Notes: generated by a model from the letters alone, not told the origin. Positions 8,912 through 18,364 are shown, counted from the first letter of the stretch. The stretch: DNA of 64,000 bases from Aeromicrobium yanjiei (GCF_009649075.1 NZ_CP045737.1:2232001-2296000); one strand, 5' to 3'. Program-made: numbers and translations.

Positions 8912-11900
8912 CCGCGGACCACCACCAAGCACGCCGCCAGGTCCCTCATCTCCAGACTCGGATTGTCCGCGCGCACGAGATCCTCGGCCTGGGCTTCGAA
9001 CCGAGCGCGTTGTTTACTAATACGGGACTCAGTCAGTCGGACACCCTTGGCGCGCTTGCGTGCGCGGTTCGTCTCAAGCTGTTCCCTGAGGGTCTTCATT
9101 CGTCGCTCGTGCACCTGCTCGTAAGACGTTCGTCTCATCGACAGGAAGGCAGCGTTCTCCCGCTCGAGATCCGTCACTCGGTCGTTGCCGTCATTTGCGA
9201 GATACATCTCGGCGAGCGCAACCACGTCGTTCAAGTCGCGGTCCACAATCCAAGGGCCTGGCTTCAGCGCGCCTCGCGCCAGCTCGGCCAGGACAGCTTG
9301 GCCGAGGCCCGGTCCTGTTGGTGTGCGGCTGCTCAGATCCACGCCAGCCGACCAAACCTCACGCAGAGGCCGCACGCCGGCCCACTCAGCTGTCGCCAGT
9401 ACGGCCAGGTACTCCCCCGGCTCCAACCCGGACCCCTCCGATGTCATCTCCAGAACGGTGTAGCGAGCCTGGCGGTGTCCGGGGATCTGGAGCGCCGCCC
9501 GGGTCAATGGATGATTGGCTGTTAGAAGCTCCAGTCCGGACGTGCGGGCCACCTCGTGATCGATCGAAACCGTCACCCATTGGTCGCCCCTCATCGCAGC
9601 AAGGATGTGGTTGACCTCGTGACTAGCGCGTTCACCTGTTCGGACTAGTGCTTGCACTTCCTCGGCCATCTCCATGTTCCCGCGCAGCCTCAGAACAGTA
9701 GAGTCCCGCTCTACCGTGCCACCACGTGTCCCCGCCCAGTCCTCGATCAGTAGAGCCAGTTCCTGCTGCCCGACGTAACGACCCGACGCCTGAAGCTCCC
9801 CGTCGAGGCCATCAATCTCGACTCCATCGCTGCTGACAAGCATCGGAGCAGCAGTCTCGACGTCTTTCAGCGATAGCGCTTGTTCCTCGAGAGCAAGCGC
9901 GGCATCGCGCTCGCGCTGGGCACGCTGCTGCGGCGTGAGGTTGGGCTCGAACAAAAGCTTCTGCACCGCAGGCCACTGTGACTCAAGAATCGGTTCCAAA
10001 TGACCAATCGCGTGCGTGAAGATCTGGATTCGGTCGAAGACGGCCATCAGGATGTCGGTCTCGATCGTCCCCGGGGTATAGAAGTTATAAATGGCAAGGG
10101 CAGCGTCTTCCTGCCCGATGCGGTCGATTCGGCCGATACGCTGTTCGATCTCCATGGGGTTCCACGGCAGGTCGTAATTCACTACCGCCGAGCAAAACTC
10201 GAAATCAAGTCCTTCACTTGCGACCTTGGTAGCGATCAACACCTGGTATTTGCCGGCACGGAAGTCCGCCATAATCCGGTCTCGGTCTCTGCGAGGGACG
10301 GAGCCCATCAACACGGCCACACGTGCATCGTTCTCGAGCCGGTGATGGAGATACCTCAGCGTCCGACGAGAGAACGTGAAGACGAGGGCTTGACGACCCT
10401 GACTCACTAGGCTGTCAATCGCAATCTTGAACTGGTCGAACTTGGTGTCTTCTCGCAATCCCTTGGCCAAGTCGACGAGCCGCGCGCTCGGGGCCACAGC
10501 TGGCGAGGCAGACCCGAGCTGGAATGCGCTTGAGCCCACGGGCTCGTCATCGGGCTCAGATAGCACCGATTCCTTCCCGTGCCACCACTCCAACACCGAG
10601 CTCGCTGCTTCCGGCAGACAACTGCCAGCGAGACGCAACGGCATTTGCATGGCAAAGTGGAGCGGCATGTCGACGGACTCAGCTCGGTCGACGCACCATT
10701 GTCGGAAGGCCTCGTAGAACTCGTTTTCTTTGTCTGTCCACTCAACCGGAATAGGCACCGGCTTTCTGAGAGCCTTGAACTCCTGCACGTCCATCTTTCG
10801 GGTGCGCGTCACCTGGCCCGATAGTGCGTGAAGTTCAGCGCAAAGTCGCTTCACCTGCGCGGCCGCCGTGGCGTCGAGCTCGTGTCGCAAGAGCACCTCG
10901 CGGAGAAGCTCGAAGTCAGGCCGCTCTGCGAGGGCAGCGCCAAATATCTCCGATCGCACTGCTTCCAACCAACCCAGCCGGTCCACGTTCGTTACCGCGG
11001 GATCGGTCAATGATTCGGTGATCCTGTTGAGCGCGCTGTTCGGCGCAAGCCTCTCTTCAAGCGACTCGAGGTCTTCGAACTCACCCGGGACTAGAAGCCC
11101 CAGCAGGTTGAACAGGTCACGATTACGCAAGTTGACCGGCGTTGCAGAGAGCATCACGAAGGCGTCGGCCCACTCAGAGAGTAGTTCTCCCAGCTCGTGA
11201 CTTCGTGTCTCGCTGTTCCGGAAGGAGTGAGCCTCATCGACGATCACGAGATCAAACTGGAGACCCAAGTCGTTGGCCTGTTCCAGCCCGTCCCACGTAC
11301 GCAATCGCTCGATGCTGCAGATGTAGGCCCGCCGCGCAGGCAGTGTCCCTCGTTCTAGCCGCTCGTTCACCTCAGACAAGCGATCGCTGGTGAGCTCGGT
11401 GAGCTCGACACTGAATCTCTCCTCCATCTCGCGCTTCCATTTCGAGACGAGGGAGGATGGACACACCACCAGCACCCTGTCTGCCTGTCTCCGCGCCTCC
11501 AGCTCGGTCCACACCAGTCCTGCTTCGATGGTCTTGCCCAGGCCGACTTCGTCGGCGATCAGCAGCCGAAGCGTGTCGGTGTTCAAGAGCTTCAGCACTG
11601 GCTTGAACTGGTAGGGCCTAAACACCGTCCGCGTGGCGCTGTACGAATAGAGCGTGTCGCGAAAGTTCATGTTGAGCTTGGCCCGGGTGAGGGTTGCGGC
11701 GAAGCGAGCGGGTGACTCCGGCTTGAGCTGAACCCAAGCCGACGCGTCGTCTGAAGACGGTCGACGCGAGATGTCCGCTTCGCGTAGCCAGCTGAGCCCG
11801 CCCGCGGCGAACACGCGGTACCGCCACCCCGCCTGCGCGTATTGCCGACTCCGGATGATTCCGTCTTGCCCCGAGGCCCGCATGATTACGTCCCCGCCAA

Positions 11901-12276
11901 CCTCGTAGAGGGCCGCGGGGACGGGTGCAGATGCGTTCCACAGGTGCTCGAACCAGTCAGCTGCCGAGGCGAGGGGCGAGCCTTCGGACACATCCGAGCT
12001 GAGATGTCGCTCACTCGCGCCGGCAGGAGCTCCGGTAACCACTTGAAGTAGCGAGTTCAGGCCGGCGCCAGAGAACCAGTAAGTGCCGGACGGAAGCACG
12101 GCGATACTCGTATTGAGTCGAACCGCCGCATTGCCCGTATCGAAGTCCTCGAACCCGGGCGCAACAATCAAGATCTCGTCGAACGCAGACGCCTGAGCTA
12201 TTCTGGTGGCGTCAGTCGACACCGGATGATATCCCCAGTGGTCCGCAACCTGCTCAGTCGTAAGTGTGAACATCAT
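8908..12276 (-). CDS. SNF2-family DNA helicase/translocase, defence-island type
   Basis: A 1122-residue SNF2/RapA-like translocase. A ~200-residue N-terminal domain of unknown fold precedes motif I DEVGLGKT (242-249), motif II DEAH (347-350), motif III LSATP (376-380), a helicase-C lobe with VLIATKVASEGLDF (about 679-692) and motif VI IGRIDRIGQ (714-722), and then a ~380-residue C-terminal region ending in a charged helical tail. This size and layout resemble the SNF2 proteins of defence systems such as BrxHII of BREX or DrmD of class 1 DISARM, but no DISARM partners (DrmA, DrmB, methylase) are in the window. The start is an ATG pair at 12271-12276 behind a G-rich stretch. It leads the helicase operon. 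Confidence 0.8.
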   Translation of the reverse strand: MMFTLTTEQVADHWGYHPVSTDATRIAQASAFDEILIVAPGFEDFDTGNAAVRLNTSIAVLPSGTYWFSGAGLNSLLQVVTGAPAGASERHLSSDVSEGSPLASAADWFEHLWNASAPVPAALYEVGGDVIMRASGQDGIIRSRQYAQAGWRYRVFAAGGLSWLREADISRRPSSDDASAWVQLKPESPARFAATLTRAKLNMNFRDTLYSYSATRTVFRPYQFKPVLKLLNTDTLRLLIADEVGLGKTIEAGLVWTELEARRQADRVLVVCPSSLVSKWKREMEERFSVELTELTSDRLSEVNERLERGTLPARRAYICSIERLRTWDGLEQANDLGLQFDLVIVDEAHSFRNSETRSHELGELLSEWADAFVMLSATPVNLRNRDLFNLLGLLVPGEFEDLESLEERLAPNSALNRITESLTDPAVTNVDRLGWLEAVRSEIFGAALAERPDFELLREVLLRHELDATAAAQVKRLCAELHALSGQVTRTRKMDVQEFKALRKPVPIPVEWTDKENEFYEAFRQWCVDRAESVDMPLHFAMQMPLRLAGSCLPEAASSVLEWWHGKESVLSEPDDEPVGSSAFQLGSASPAVAPSARLVDLAKGLREDTKFDQFKIAIDSLVSQGRQALVFTFSRRTLRYLHHRLENDARVAVLMGSVPRRDRDRIMADFRAGKYQVLIATKVASEGLDFEFCSAVVNYDLPWNPMEIEQRIGRIDRIGQEDAALAIYNFYTPGTIETDILMAVFDRIQIFTHAIGHLEPILESQWPAVQKLLFEPNLTPQQRAQRERDAALALEEQALSLKDVETAAPMLVSSDGVEIDGLDGELQASGRYVGQQELALLIEDWAGTRGGTVERDSTVLRLRGNMEMAEEVQALVRTGERASHEVNHILAAMRGDQWVTVSIDHEVARTSGLELLTANHPLTRAALQIPGHRQARYTVLEMTSEGSGLEPGEYLAVLATAEWAGVRPLREVWSAGVDLSSRTPTGPGLGQAVLAELARGALKPGPWIVDRDLNDVVALAEMYLANDGNDRVTDLERENAAFLSMRRTSYEQVHERRMKTLREQLETNRARKRAKGVRLTESRISKQRARFEAQAEDLVRADNPSLEMRDLAACLVVVRG

Positions 12277-12465
12277 CCCCCGTGGAGCGCCGACATTTCT
12301 TGCGTAGACGATATTCGCCGCGCGGGTCGCACGAAGAGATTTGCAAGTATATGGCTCGGTCGAGCTACCAAAGACGGGAGCCGAACCACAGGAGCTGCCG
12401 CCGCGGAGCGGGCGTACGGTAACGCCGGGGAACGTGCCGAGAGTCTTTCGGGTACCCGCCGTCGA

Positions 12466-12759
12466 TTAGTTGAGAAGAGCCAGCACTACACCCAGGAACG
12501 CAAGGACCGCCGCCGCCCCCACCACGCCAACCACCAGCGCCAGTCGATTTTCCAGCCGGTCTGAACGCACCGCTGCGTGCTCCAGCTCCCGCCGTGGGCT
12601 GGGAGCGAGGGAACTGGATACACCCGCGGAACTGTTATCAGGGTCCAGTTCGATCGACCATCGTGCCTTTGGCCCGAGAGTGGCTTGTGGAAGTTGCCTG
12701 TGATTCTTCCGTTTGCCCGCGGGGCGTAGGTCGCGATGAGAAGCTCTGTGGCGTGCCAA
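12466..12759 (-). CDS. Possible small tail-anchored membrane protein
   Basis: The frame ends in a convincing single membrane helix, 'RLENRLALVVGVVGAAAVLAF' continuing to LLN and a TAA stop, preceded by a charged segment (RRELEHAAVRSDRLENR). That is the shape of a tail-anchored protein. No ATG exists: the outermost start is a TTG at 12759 and GTG codons lie further in, so the true N-terminus is unclear and the protein may be only 40-60 residues. It overlaps the first codons of the nuclease-like gene on the other strand. The rest of 12277-12752 is otherwise non-coding and should contain the promoters for the SNF2 gene and the nuclease-like gene. No function can be given. Confidence 0.3.
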   Translation of the reverse strand: MARHRASHRDLRPAGKRKNHRQLPQATLGPKARWSIELDPDNSSAGVSSSLAPSPRRELEHAAVRSDRLENRLALVVGVVGAAAVLAFLGVVLALLN

Positions 12760-13280
12760 CCCTCAGAACCGAATATGTCCAGGATGAATTCGTTGCCTCT
12801 GCGGAGTACCAGCGGGTCCACGACATCAGCGACAAGCTGCTGGAGCATCTGAATGAGCCAGCTGCCCGCGAACTCTTGGTAGCGGCCAACATGCCTGGCA
12901 CGTCAAGTGCCATGGTTCAGAATTCGTTCGGTCGCTTCAGCGCTGACCTTGGATTCGTGGACGAGGCGAAGGGGCTCTTTGCTGAGTATCCCAACAAGGC
13001 GCTGCGCCCCGACTTCTTCCTTCGTCTTGGCGACACAGGGATTCTCATGGAGGTCGAACGAGGCAAGACAACCACGAACAACATGGACCTCCTCGACATG
13101 TGGAAGTGCCATCTGTGCGTGCATGCCCACTACCTGTTTCTCATGGTCCCGCAGGCGCTCATGCACAACGCCAGCATGAGCCCGAAGAAGGAATACAACT
13201 ACGTCGTGAAAAGGCTCGAGTCATTCTTCGTAAAGGGAAACCACACGAACGTCAGAGCAGTGCACATCTTCGGTTACTGA
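12753..13280 (+). CDS. PD-(D/E)XK-like protein at the island edge
   Basis: A 175-residue protein of unknown family. It carries a restriction-endonuclease-like signature, LRPDFFLRLGDTGILMEVERGKT (about residues 96-118 with key Asp in RPDF and Glu/Lys in MEVERGK), the D-x(n)-ExE/K pattern of the PD-(D/E)XK fold, followed by two helices and 'HAHYLFLMVPQ'. I prefer the GTG at 12753 because upstream codons to 12594 look non-coding and overlap a possible opposite-strand gene; a weak GAGAAG lies ahead of it. It is the last gene before the core chromosome begins at the luciferase-like gene. It may supply the cutting activity for the two helicases next door, but it is read in the opposite direction. 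Confidence 0.5.
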   Translation: MPTLRTEYVQDEFVASAEYQRVHDISDKLLEHLNEPAARELLVAANMPGTSSAMVQNSFGRFSADLGFVDEAKGLFAEYPNKALRPDFFLRLGDTGILMEVERGKTTTNNMDLLDMWKCHLCVHAHYLFLMVPQALMHNASMSPKKEYNYVVKRLESFFVKGNHTNVRAVHIFGY

Positions 13281-13315
13281 CAGACGCTTACGGGGGCCGA
13301 CCAGAAGAAGGCAGC

Positions 13316-14296
13316 TCAGCCCATGAACACGTCAGCGAACAGCTCGGCCGACCGCAGCCGCTGCTCGACCCGCGGGCTCTGGTGGGCGACGATCAACTCG
13401 TCCGCGCCGGTCTGCTCGGCGAACTCGGTGACCAGCTTCTTCACGACGTCGGGGGTGCCGGCGGCGCTGTAGGTCATCATCTGGCGCAGGTGGCCACCCT
13501 GCGGCGAGGCGAGGATCTGGTCGGCCTGCTCGTCGGTGTACTTGGTGCCGGGGCGCACGAGCAGCGCCACGCGGCTGCGCAGCACCTCCTGCTGCTGGCG
13601 CTCGGCGTCGGCCTGGTCGTCAGCGGCCAGGACGTTGAACGCCGCCATCAGGTAGGGCTTGTCGAGCTGCTCGGACGGCTTGAACTCGCGGCGGTACAGC
13701 TCGATCGCGTCGTGCAGCGCGGCCGGGGCGAAGTGGGACGCGAAGGCGTACGGGAGGCCCAGGGCGGCGGCGAGGCCAGCGCCGAACAGCGAGGAGCCGA
13801 GGATGTAGAGCGGGACGTTGGTGCCGTCGCCCGGGTACGCCGAGACGTCCGGGATGCGCGACTCACCGCGCAGGTACGCCTGCAGCTCGAGGACGTCCTC
13901 GGGGAAGGTATCGGACGACGTGGCGTTGCGCCGCAGCGCGTGCATCGTGTTCTGGTCGGTGCCCGGCGCGCGACCGAGTCCAAGGTCGATGCGGCCCGGG
14001 TGCAGGGTCTCGAGCGTGCCGAACTGCTCCGCGATCTGCAGCGGCGAGTGGTTCGGCAGCATCACTCCCCCGGATCCAAGGCGAATGGTGTTGGTATGGG
14101 CGGCCACGTGGGCGATCAGCACTGACGTCGCCGACGAGGCGATCGCGGCCATGTTGTGATGCTCGGCGTACCAGACCCGCTTGTAGCCGGTCTTTTCCGC
14201 CGTCTGGGCCAGGGCGACGGTGCCCGCCAGCGCATCGGCGACGGACTGGTCGCGAGCGACAGTGGCAAGGTCGAGGATCGAGACCGGCACAGACAT
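13316..14296 (-). CDS. LLM-class flavin-dependent oxidoreductase
   Basis: A 326-residue luciferase-like monooxygenase, with the usual TIM-barrel features: VWYAEHHNM near residue 41, [39 protein letters not shown] at 74-112, and the C-terminal GTPDVV and ADELIV segments. Members use FMNH2 (or F420) to oxidise small organic substrates; the substrate here cannot be told. It resembles the YhbW/MsnO8 single-component group widespread in actinobacteria. It is monocistronic, with a possible hairpin (GGCGGC...GCCGCC, about 14320-14340) upstream and the 62-bp repeats beyond. It marks the return from the defence island to the ordinary chromosome. Confidence 0.88.
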   Translation of the reverse strand: MSVPVSILDLATVARDQSVADALAGTVALAQTAEKTGYKRVWYAEHHNMAAIASSATSVLIAHVAAHTNTIRLGSGGVMLPNHSPLQIAEQFGTLETLHPGRIDLGLGRAPGTDQNTMHALRRNATSSDTFPEDVLELQAYLRGESRIPDVSAYPGDGTNVPLYILGSSLFGAGLAAALGLPYAFASHFAPAALHDAIELYRREFKPSEQLDKPYLMAAFNVLAADDQADAERQQQEVLRSRVALLVRPGTKYTDEQADQILASPQGGHLRQMMTYSAAGTPDVVKKLVTEFAEQTGADELIVAHQSPRVEQRLRSAELFADVFMG

Positions 14297-14422
14297 GAAA
14301 CACCCTTCGTCGACAAGCAGGCGGCTAGTGAGCGCCGCCTTCTAGTGATGACAACCACGCGGGGGTCGGATCTCATCCCGGGGGCGTTGTCGGGAATGTC
14401 TCGCTGGGGCGGTTGGGGTTTG

Positions 14423-14732
14423 TTCGCCTCGGGCTTCGCCCTCACGGTCGCTGCGCTCCCTGGCGAACGAAGTGGCTCGCGTTGTTCGCCTCGGGCTTCG
14501 CCCTCACGGTCGCTGGGCTCCCTGGCGAACGAAGTGGCTCGCGTTGTTCGCCTCGGGCTTCGCCCTCACGGTCGCTGCGCTCCCTGGCGAACCAAGTGGC
14601 TCGCGTTGTTCGCCTCGGGCTTCGCCCTCACGGTCGCTTCGCTCCCTGGCGAACGAAGTGGCTCGCGTTGTTCGCCTCGGGCTTCGCCCTCACGGTCGCT
14701 GCGCTCCCTGGCGAACGAAGGGGCACAACGGG
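14423..14732. repeat. 62-bp tandem repeat array, five units
   Basis: Five head-to-tail units of 62 bases start at 14423, 14485, 14547, 14609 and 14671. Units differ at only a few positions (for example GCGCTCCCTGG versus GGGCTCCCTGG or TCGCTCCCTGG); the last unit departs after GCGAACGAAG. Each begins TTCGCC and holds GGCGAA 40-45 bases on, so the core is bounded by inverted ends, with inner small hairpins (GGGCTTCGCCC). The same 47-base core recurs inside nrdJ. The rest of 14297-14790 holds no gene I can support. Open frames through the array translate to repeated peptides but show no start signals. Confidence 0.95.
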
Positions 14733-14733
14733 G

Positions 14734-14767
14734 CCGGCCCGGCACTCCGTGAGGAGCGCCGGGCCGG
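14734..14767 (-). terminator. Terminator-like hairpin after nrdJ
   Basis: A very stable stem pairs CCGGCCCGGC (14734-14743) with GCCGGGCCGG (14758-14767), extended by CTCC/GGAG around a GTGA loop. It lies 24 bases after the nrdJ stop codon. No run of T follows, as is common for actinobacterial hairpin terminators. Confidence 0.7.
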
Positions 14768-14790
14768 TCTGTTGACTGCGAGCCAGAGAT

Positions 14791-17748
14791 TCAGCTGCAG
14801 CCGCTGGTGCTGCCGCAGCCCTCGCACACGTGGCAGGAGCCGGCGGGACGCATCTTGGTGCCGCAGGTCATGCACAGCGGCGAGTCGACCGCGGACCCGG
14901 TGATCTGCTCGAACAGCTCGGCGCTGGTGTGCGCGGTGGCCGGGGCGGGCTTGGCCGCGGCTGCCTCGTGGCTGTCGCCGGAGACGCTGATGTCCGCGGA
15001 GACGTTGACGTCGCCTCGGGCTTCGCCCTCACGGTCGCTGCGCTCCCTGGCGACCGAGGGTGCGGCGCTGGCGACCGAGGTCTCGAGCGAGTCCGGGGCA
15101 TCGTCGATCAGCTCGGCGGCGGTGGTGCCGGCCGAGATCGGCTGGTGCGATCCGGTGTCGAGGTAGCGCTGACGCTCGTCGGCCGAGAAGATGCCAAGCG
15201 CCGAGCGGGTGTCGAAGTCCAGGTAGTCCAGGGCCAGGCGACGGAACGTGTAGTCCATGATCGACTGGCTCATGCGGACGTCCGGGTCGTCGGTCAGGCC
15301 GGCGGGCTCGAACTTCATGTTGGTGAACTTCTGCACGAAGGTCTCCAGCGGCACGCCGTACTGCAGCGAGATGCTGATCGCGATCGAGAAGGCGTCCATC
15401 ATGCCGGCCAGGGTCGAGCCCTGCTTGCCGAGCTTCATGAAGATCTCGCCGAGCGAGCCGTCCTCGTGGGCACCCGAGGTCATGTAGCCCTCGGCGCCAC
15501 CGACGGAGAACGACGTCGTGATGGCCTGGCGCGACTTCGGCAGGCGACGACGGATCGGCTTCTCGACGATGACTTCCTTGATGACTTCCTTGACCTCGGT
15601 CGAACCGGAGGACTTGGCCTCCTTGCCGTCCGACAGCGGCTGGCCGACCTTGCAGTTGTCGCGGTAGACCGCGAGCGCCTTGAGGCCGAGCTTCCAACCC
15701 TGGAAGTAGACGTCCTGGATCTCCTCGACCGTGGCCGTCTCGGGCAGGTTGACCGTCTTGGAGATCGCACCGGACAGGAACGGCTGGCAGGCAGCCATCA
15801 TCTTGACGTGGCCCATGGGCTTGATCGAGCGCTGGCCCATCGCGGTGTCGAAGATCTCGTAGTGCTCGGTCTTGAGACCGGGCGCGTCGACGACGTGACC
15901 GTTCTCGGCGATGTACTCGACGATGGCCTCGATGGTCTCGCCGGTGTAGCCGAGCTTCTTCAGCGCTGCCGGGATCGTCTGGTTGACGATCTGCATCGAG
16001 CCGCCACCGACGAGCTTCTTGAACTTGACCAGCGAGAAGTCCGGCTCGATGCCGGTCGTGTCGCAGTCCATCATGAAGCCGATGGTGCCGGTGGGCGCCA
16101 GGACGGACGCCTGGCTGTTGCGCCAGCCGTTCTTGGCACCGATCTTGAGGTTGTCGGCCCACTGCTGCGCAGCGGCGCGGTGCACGGCGATGTCCATGCC
16201 GTGGACCGTGCGGATCTCGTCGTTCGCGGCCTGGTGCTTGCGCATGACGCGCTCGTGAGCCGACGCGTTCTGGGCGAAGCCGTCGTAGGGACCGACGACG
16301 CCGGCGAGCTCGGCCGAGCGGCGGTAGGACGTACCGGTCATCAGCGACGTGATCGCACCGGCGAGGGCGCGGCCGCCGTCGGAGTCGTACGCCAGGCCCG
16401 ATGCCATGAGCAGCGCGCCGAGGTTGGCAAAACCGATGCCGAGCTGACGGTACGCACGCGTGGTGTCGCCGATTGCCTCGGTCGGGAAGTCCGCGAAGCA
16501 GATGCTGATGTCCATCGCGGTGATGATCAGCTCGGTCGCCTTGACGAACGTCTCGGTGTCGAAGGAGCCGTCGTCCTTGAGGAACTTCAGCAGGTTGAGG
16601 CTCGCGAGGTTGCAGCTGGAGTTGTCCAGGTGCATGTACTCCGAGCACGGGTTGGACGCCGTGATGCGGCCGGCCTCGGGCGAGGTGTGCCAGTCGTTGA
16701 TCGTGCCGTCGTACTGGATGCCCGGATCGGCGCACGCCCACGCGGCCTGCGCGATGTCGGTCCACAGCTTGCGCGCGTCGACGGTCTCGATGACCTCACC
16801 GGTGGTGCGGGCGCGAAGACCGAACTCCGTGCCCTCCTCGACCGCGTGCATGAACTCGTCGTTGACGCGGATCGAGTTGTTGGCGTTCTGGTACTGCACC
16901 GACGTGATGTCGGCGCCGCCGAGGTCCATGTCATAGCCGGCGTCACGCAGGACACGGATCTTGTCCTCCTCGCGCGCCTTGGTGGCCACGAACTCCTCGA
17001 TGTCGGGGTGGTCGACGTCGAGGACGACCATCTTGGCCGCACGACGCGTGGCGCCGCCGGACTTGATGGTGCCCGCGGACGCGTCCGCACCGCGCATGAA
17101 GGAGACCGGACCCGACGCGGTGCCGCCCGAGGAGCGGAGCAGCTCCTTGGACGAGCGGATGCGCGACAGGTTGAGGCCGGCGCCCGATCCACCCTTGAAG
17201 ATCAGGCCCTCCTCCTTGTACCAGTTGAGGATCGAGTCCATCGAGTCATCCACCGCGAGGATGAAGCAGGCGCTGACCTGCTGGGGGCTGGACGTGCCCA
17301 CGTTGAACCACACCGGGCTGTTGAAGCTGAAGACCTGGTGCAGGAGCATGTGCGTCAGCTCGTGCTCGAAGACCTCGGCGTCGGCGTCGCTCGCGAAGTA
17401 GCCGTGCTCCTTGCCGGCCGCGGTGTACGTCAGCACGACGCGGTCGAGCAGCTGCTTGAGGCTCTGCTCACGCTCGGGGCTGCCGACGGCGCCGCGGAAG
17501 TACTTGGTCGTGACGATCGTGGAGGCGTTGACGCTCCAGAAGTCGGGGAACTCCACACCGCGCTGCTCGAAGACGTTCTCGCCGGTCTTCCAGTTGGTCT
17601 GGACGACGTCGCGACGCTCCCAGGTCACGGCGTCGTACGGGTGCACCCCCGCCGTCGTGTAGACGCGCTGGATCTTCAGGCCCTTGCCTGAGGTCTTCGC
17701 GGCTGCCTTGCGAGGGGACCCCGTGGGGCCGCTGACCGTTTCCGTCAT
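14791..17748 (-). CDS. nrdJ: Vitamin B12-dependent ribonucleotide reductase (class II)
   Basis: A 985-residue adenosylcobalamin-dependent ribonucleotide reductase, reducing ribonucleotides to deoxyribonucleotides without oxygen or an activase. It shows the conserved ASNPCSEY active-site motif around residue 370, GGSGAGLNLSRIR near 190, APTGTIGFMMDCDTTGIEP near 567, and a C-terminal zinc-finger/redox tail with CMTCGTK and CHVCEGCGSTSGCS. Length matches the long actinobacterial NrdJ form. Between the barrel and the tail, the linker contains an in-frame copy of the repeat core found downstream (peptide ARERSDREGEARG). nrdR lies 115 bases upstream on the same strand, giving the nrdR-nrdJ arrangement known from Streptomyces, so repression by NrdR-ATP/dATP is expected. 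Confidence 0.97.
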   Translation of the reverse strand: MTETVSGPTGSPRKAAAKTSGKGLKIQRVYTTAGVHPYDAVTWERRDVVQTNWKTGENVFEQRGVEFPDFWSVNASTIVTTKYFRGAVGSPEREQSLKQLLDRVVLTYTAAGKEHGYFASDADAEVFEHELTHMLLHQVFSFNSPVWFNVGTSSPQQVSACFILAVDDSMDSILNWYKEEGLIFKGGSGAGLNLSRIRSSKELLRSSGGTASGPVSFMRGADASAGTIKSGGATRRAAKMVVLDVDHPDIEEFVATKAREEDKIRVLRDAGYDMDLGGADITSVQYQNANNSIRVNDEFMHAVEEGTEFGLRARTTGEVIETVDARKLWTDIAQAAWACADPGIQYDGTINDWHTSPEAGRITASNPCSEYMHLDNSSCNLASLNLLKFLKDDGSFDTETFVKATELIITAMDISICFADFPTEAIGDTTRAYRQLGIGFANLGALLMASGLAYDSDGGRALAGAITSLMTGTSYRRSAELAGVVGPYDGFAQNASAHERVMRKHQAANDEIRTVHGMDIAVHRAAAQQWADNLKIGAKNGWRNSQASVLAPTGTIGFMMDCDTTGIEPDFSLVKFKKLVGGGSMQIVNQTIPAALKKLGYTGETIEAIVEYIAENGHVVDAPGLKTEHYEIFDTAMGQRSIKPMGHVKMMAACQPFLSGAISKTVNLPETATVEEIQDVYFQGWKLGLKALAVYRDNCKVGQPLSDGKEAKSSGSTEVKEVIKEVIVEKPIRRRLPKSRQAITTSFSVGGAEGYMTSGAHEDGSLGEIFMKLGKQGSTLAGMMDAFSIAISISLQYGVPLETFVQKFTNMKFEPAGLTDDPDVRMSQSIMDYTFRRLALDYLDFDTRSALGIFSADERQRYLDTGSHQPISAGTTAAELIDDAPDSLETSVASAAPSVARERSDREGEARGDVNVSADISVSGDSHEAAAAKPAPATAHTSAELFEQITGSAVDSPLCMTCGTKMRPAGSCHVCEGCGSTSGCS
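15011..15057. repeat. Repeat core inserted in frame in nrdJ
   Basis: These 47 bases match the core of the 62-bp tandem repeat at 14423-14732 almost exactly (TCGCCTCGGGCTTCGCCCTC at its left end; GGCGACCGA instead of GGCGAACGA at its right end). Read on the minus strand it encodes SVARERSDREGEARGD inside the NrdJ linker before the C-terminal zinc finger. This is a directly visible insertion of a dispersed repeat into a core gene without loss of frame. Confidence 0.9.
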
Positions 17749-17863
17749 GGAGATGCTCCTGTGTGTGCGGGTGGGTGTACGTGCTGTGGTGCCGGAGTTT
17801 CAGGTGTCTCGGGCGTGCGGCGGGGTCACCTGTGTCAACAACCCCGGGCGGCTGGGTGTTTCG

Positions 17864-18364
17864 TCAGCCGTCGTGCTCGTGGGTGGAGTCGCGCGACTCC
17901 TCGGCCAGCTCTCCGTCGGCCGAGGCGACCATCAGGCTCGCGATCTCGGCGGCGAAGTCGTCGACCGACTCGAAGGACTTGTAGACGCTCGCGAACCGCA
18001 GGTAGGCGACCTCGTCGAGGGCCTTGAGCGGCTCGAGGATGGCAAGGCCCACCTCGTGGGCCGGGATCTCTGCAGCGCCACGATCGCGCAACGCGTCCTC
18101 GACCTGCTGGCCGAGGCGCGCCAGGTCGTCGGCCGAGACCGGACGACCCTTGCACGCCTTGGCGACGCCGGCGATGGCCTTGTCACGGACGAACGGCTCG
18201 GTCGCGCCGGACCGCTTGGAGATCATGAGCTGCATCTGCTCGATCGTGGTGAAGCGCTTCTCGCACTGCGCGCAGACGCGGCGACGCCGGATGGCGCCAC
18301 CCTCGTCGGCCACACGGCTGTCGAGCACCTTGGTGTCGGTGTTCTTGCAGAACGGGCAGTGCAC
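17864..18364 (-). CDS. nrdR: Transcriptional repressor NrdR
   Basis: A 166-residue NrdR, the repressor of ribonucleotide reductase genes. It starts with a GTG ([17 protein letters not shown]) and has the four-cysteine zinc ribbon CPFC ... CAQC (residues about 3-34) followed by the ATP-cone domain ([20 protein letters not shown], about 58-77, onward). NrdR senses ATP/dATP and binds paired NrdR boxes. Length fits the family; the open frame upstream of 18364 is antisense to the PAS-GGDEF gene and not real. nrdJ follows 115 bases downstream. Candidate NrdR boxes lie about 100-140 bases upstream, so autorepression of an nrdRJ operon is likely. Confidence 0.96.
   Translation of the reverse strand: MHCPFCKNTDTKVLDSRVADEGGAIRRRRVCAQCEKRFTTIEQMQLMISKRSGATEPFVRDKAIAGVAKACKGRPVSADDLARLGQQVEDALRDRGAAEIPAHEVGLAILEPLKALDEVAYLRFASVYKSFESVDDFAAEIASLMVASADGELAEESRDSTHEHDG

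Noticed and set aside
8908..12276. DISARM system
   Set aside because: A DrmD-like SNF2 helicase is present but no DrmA, DrmB, DrmC or methylase is in the window.
14830..17691. Very long open frame on the plus strand (about 950 codons) across nrdJ
   Set aside because: It is antisense to nrdJ; third-position GC bias leaves the opposite frame open. The minus-strand protein has full family motifs.
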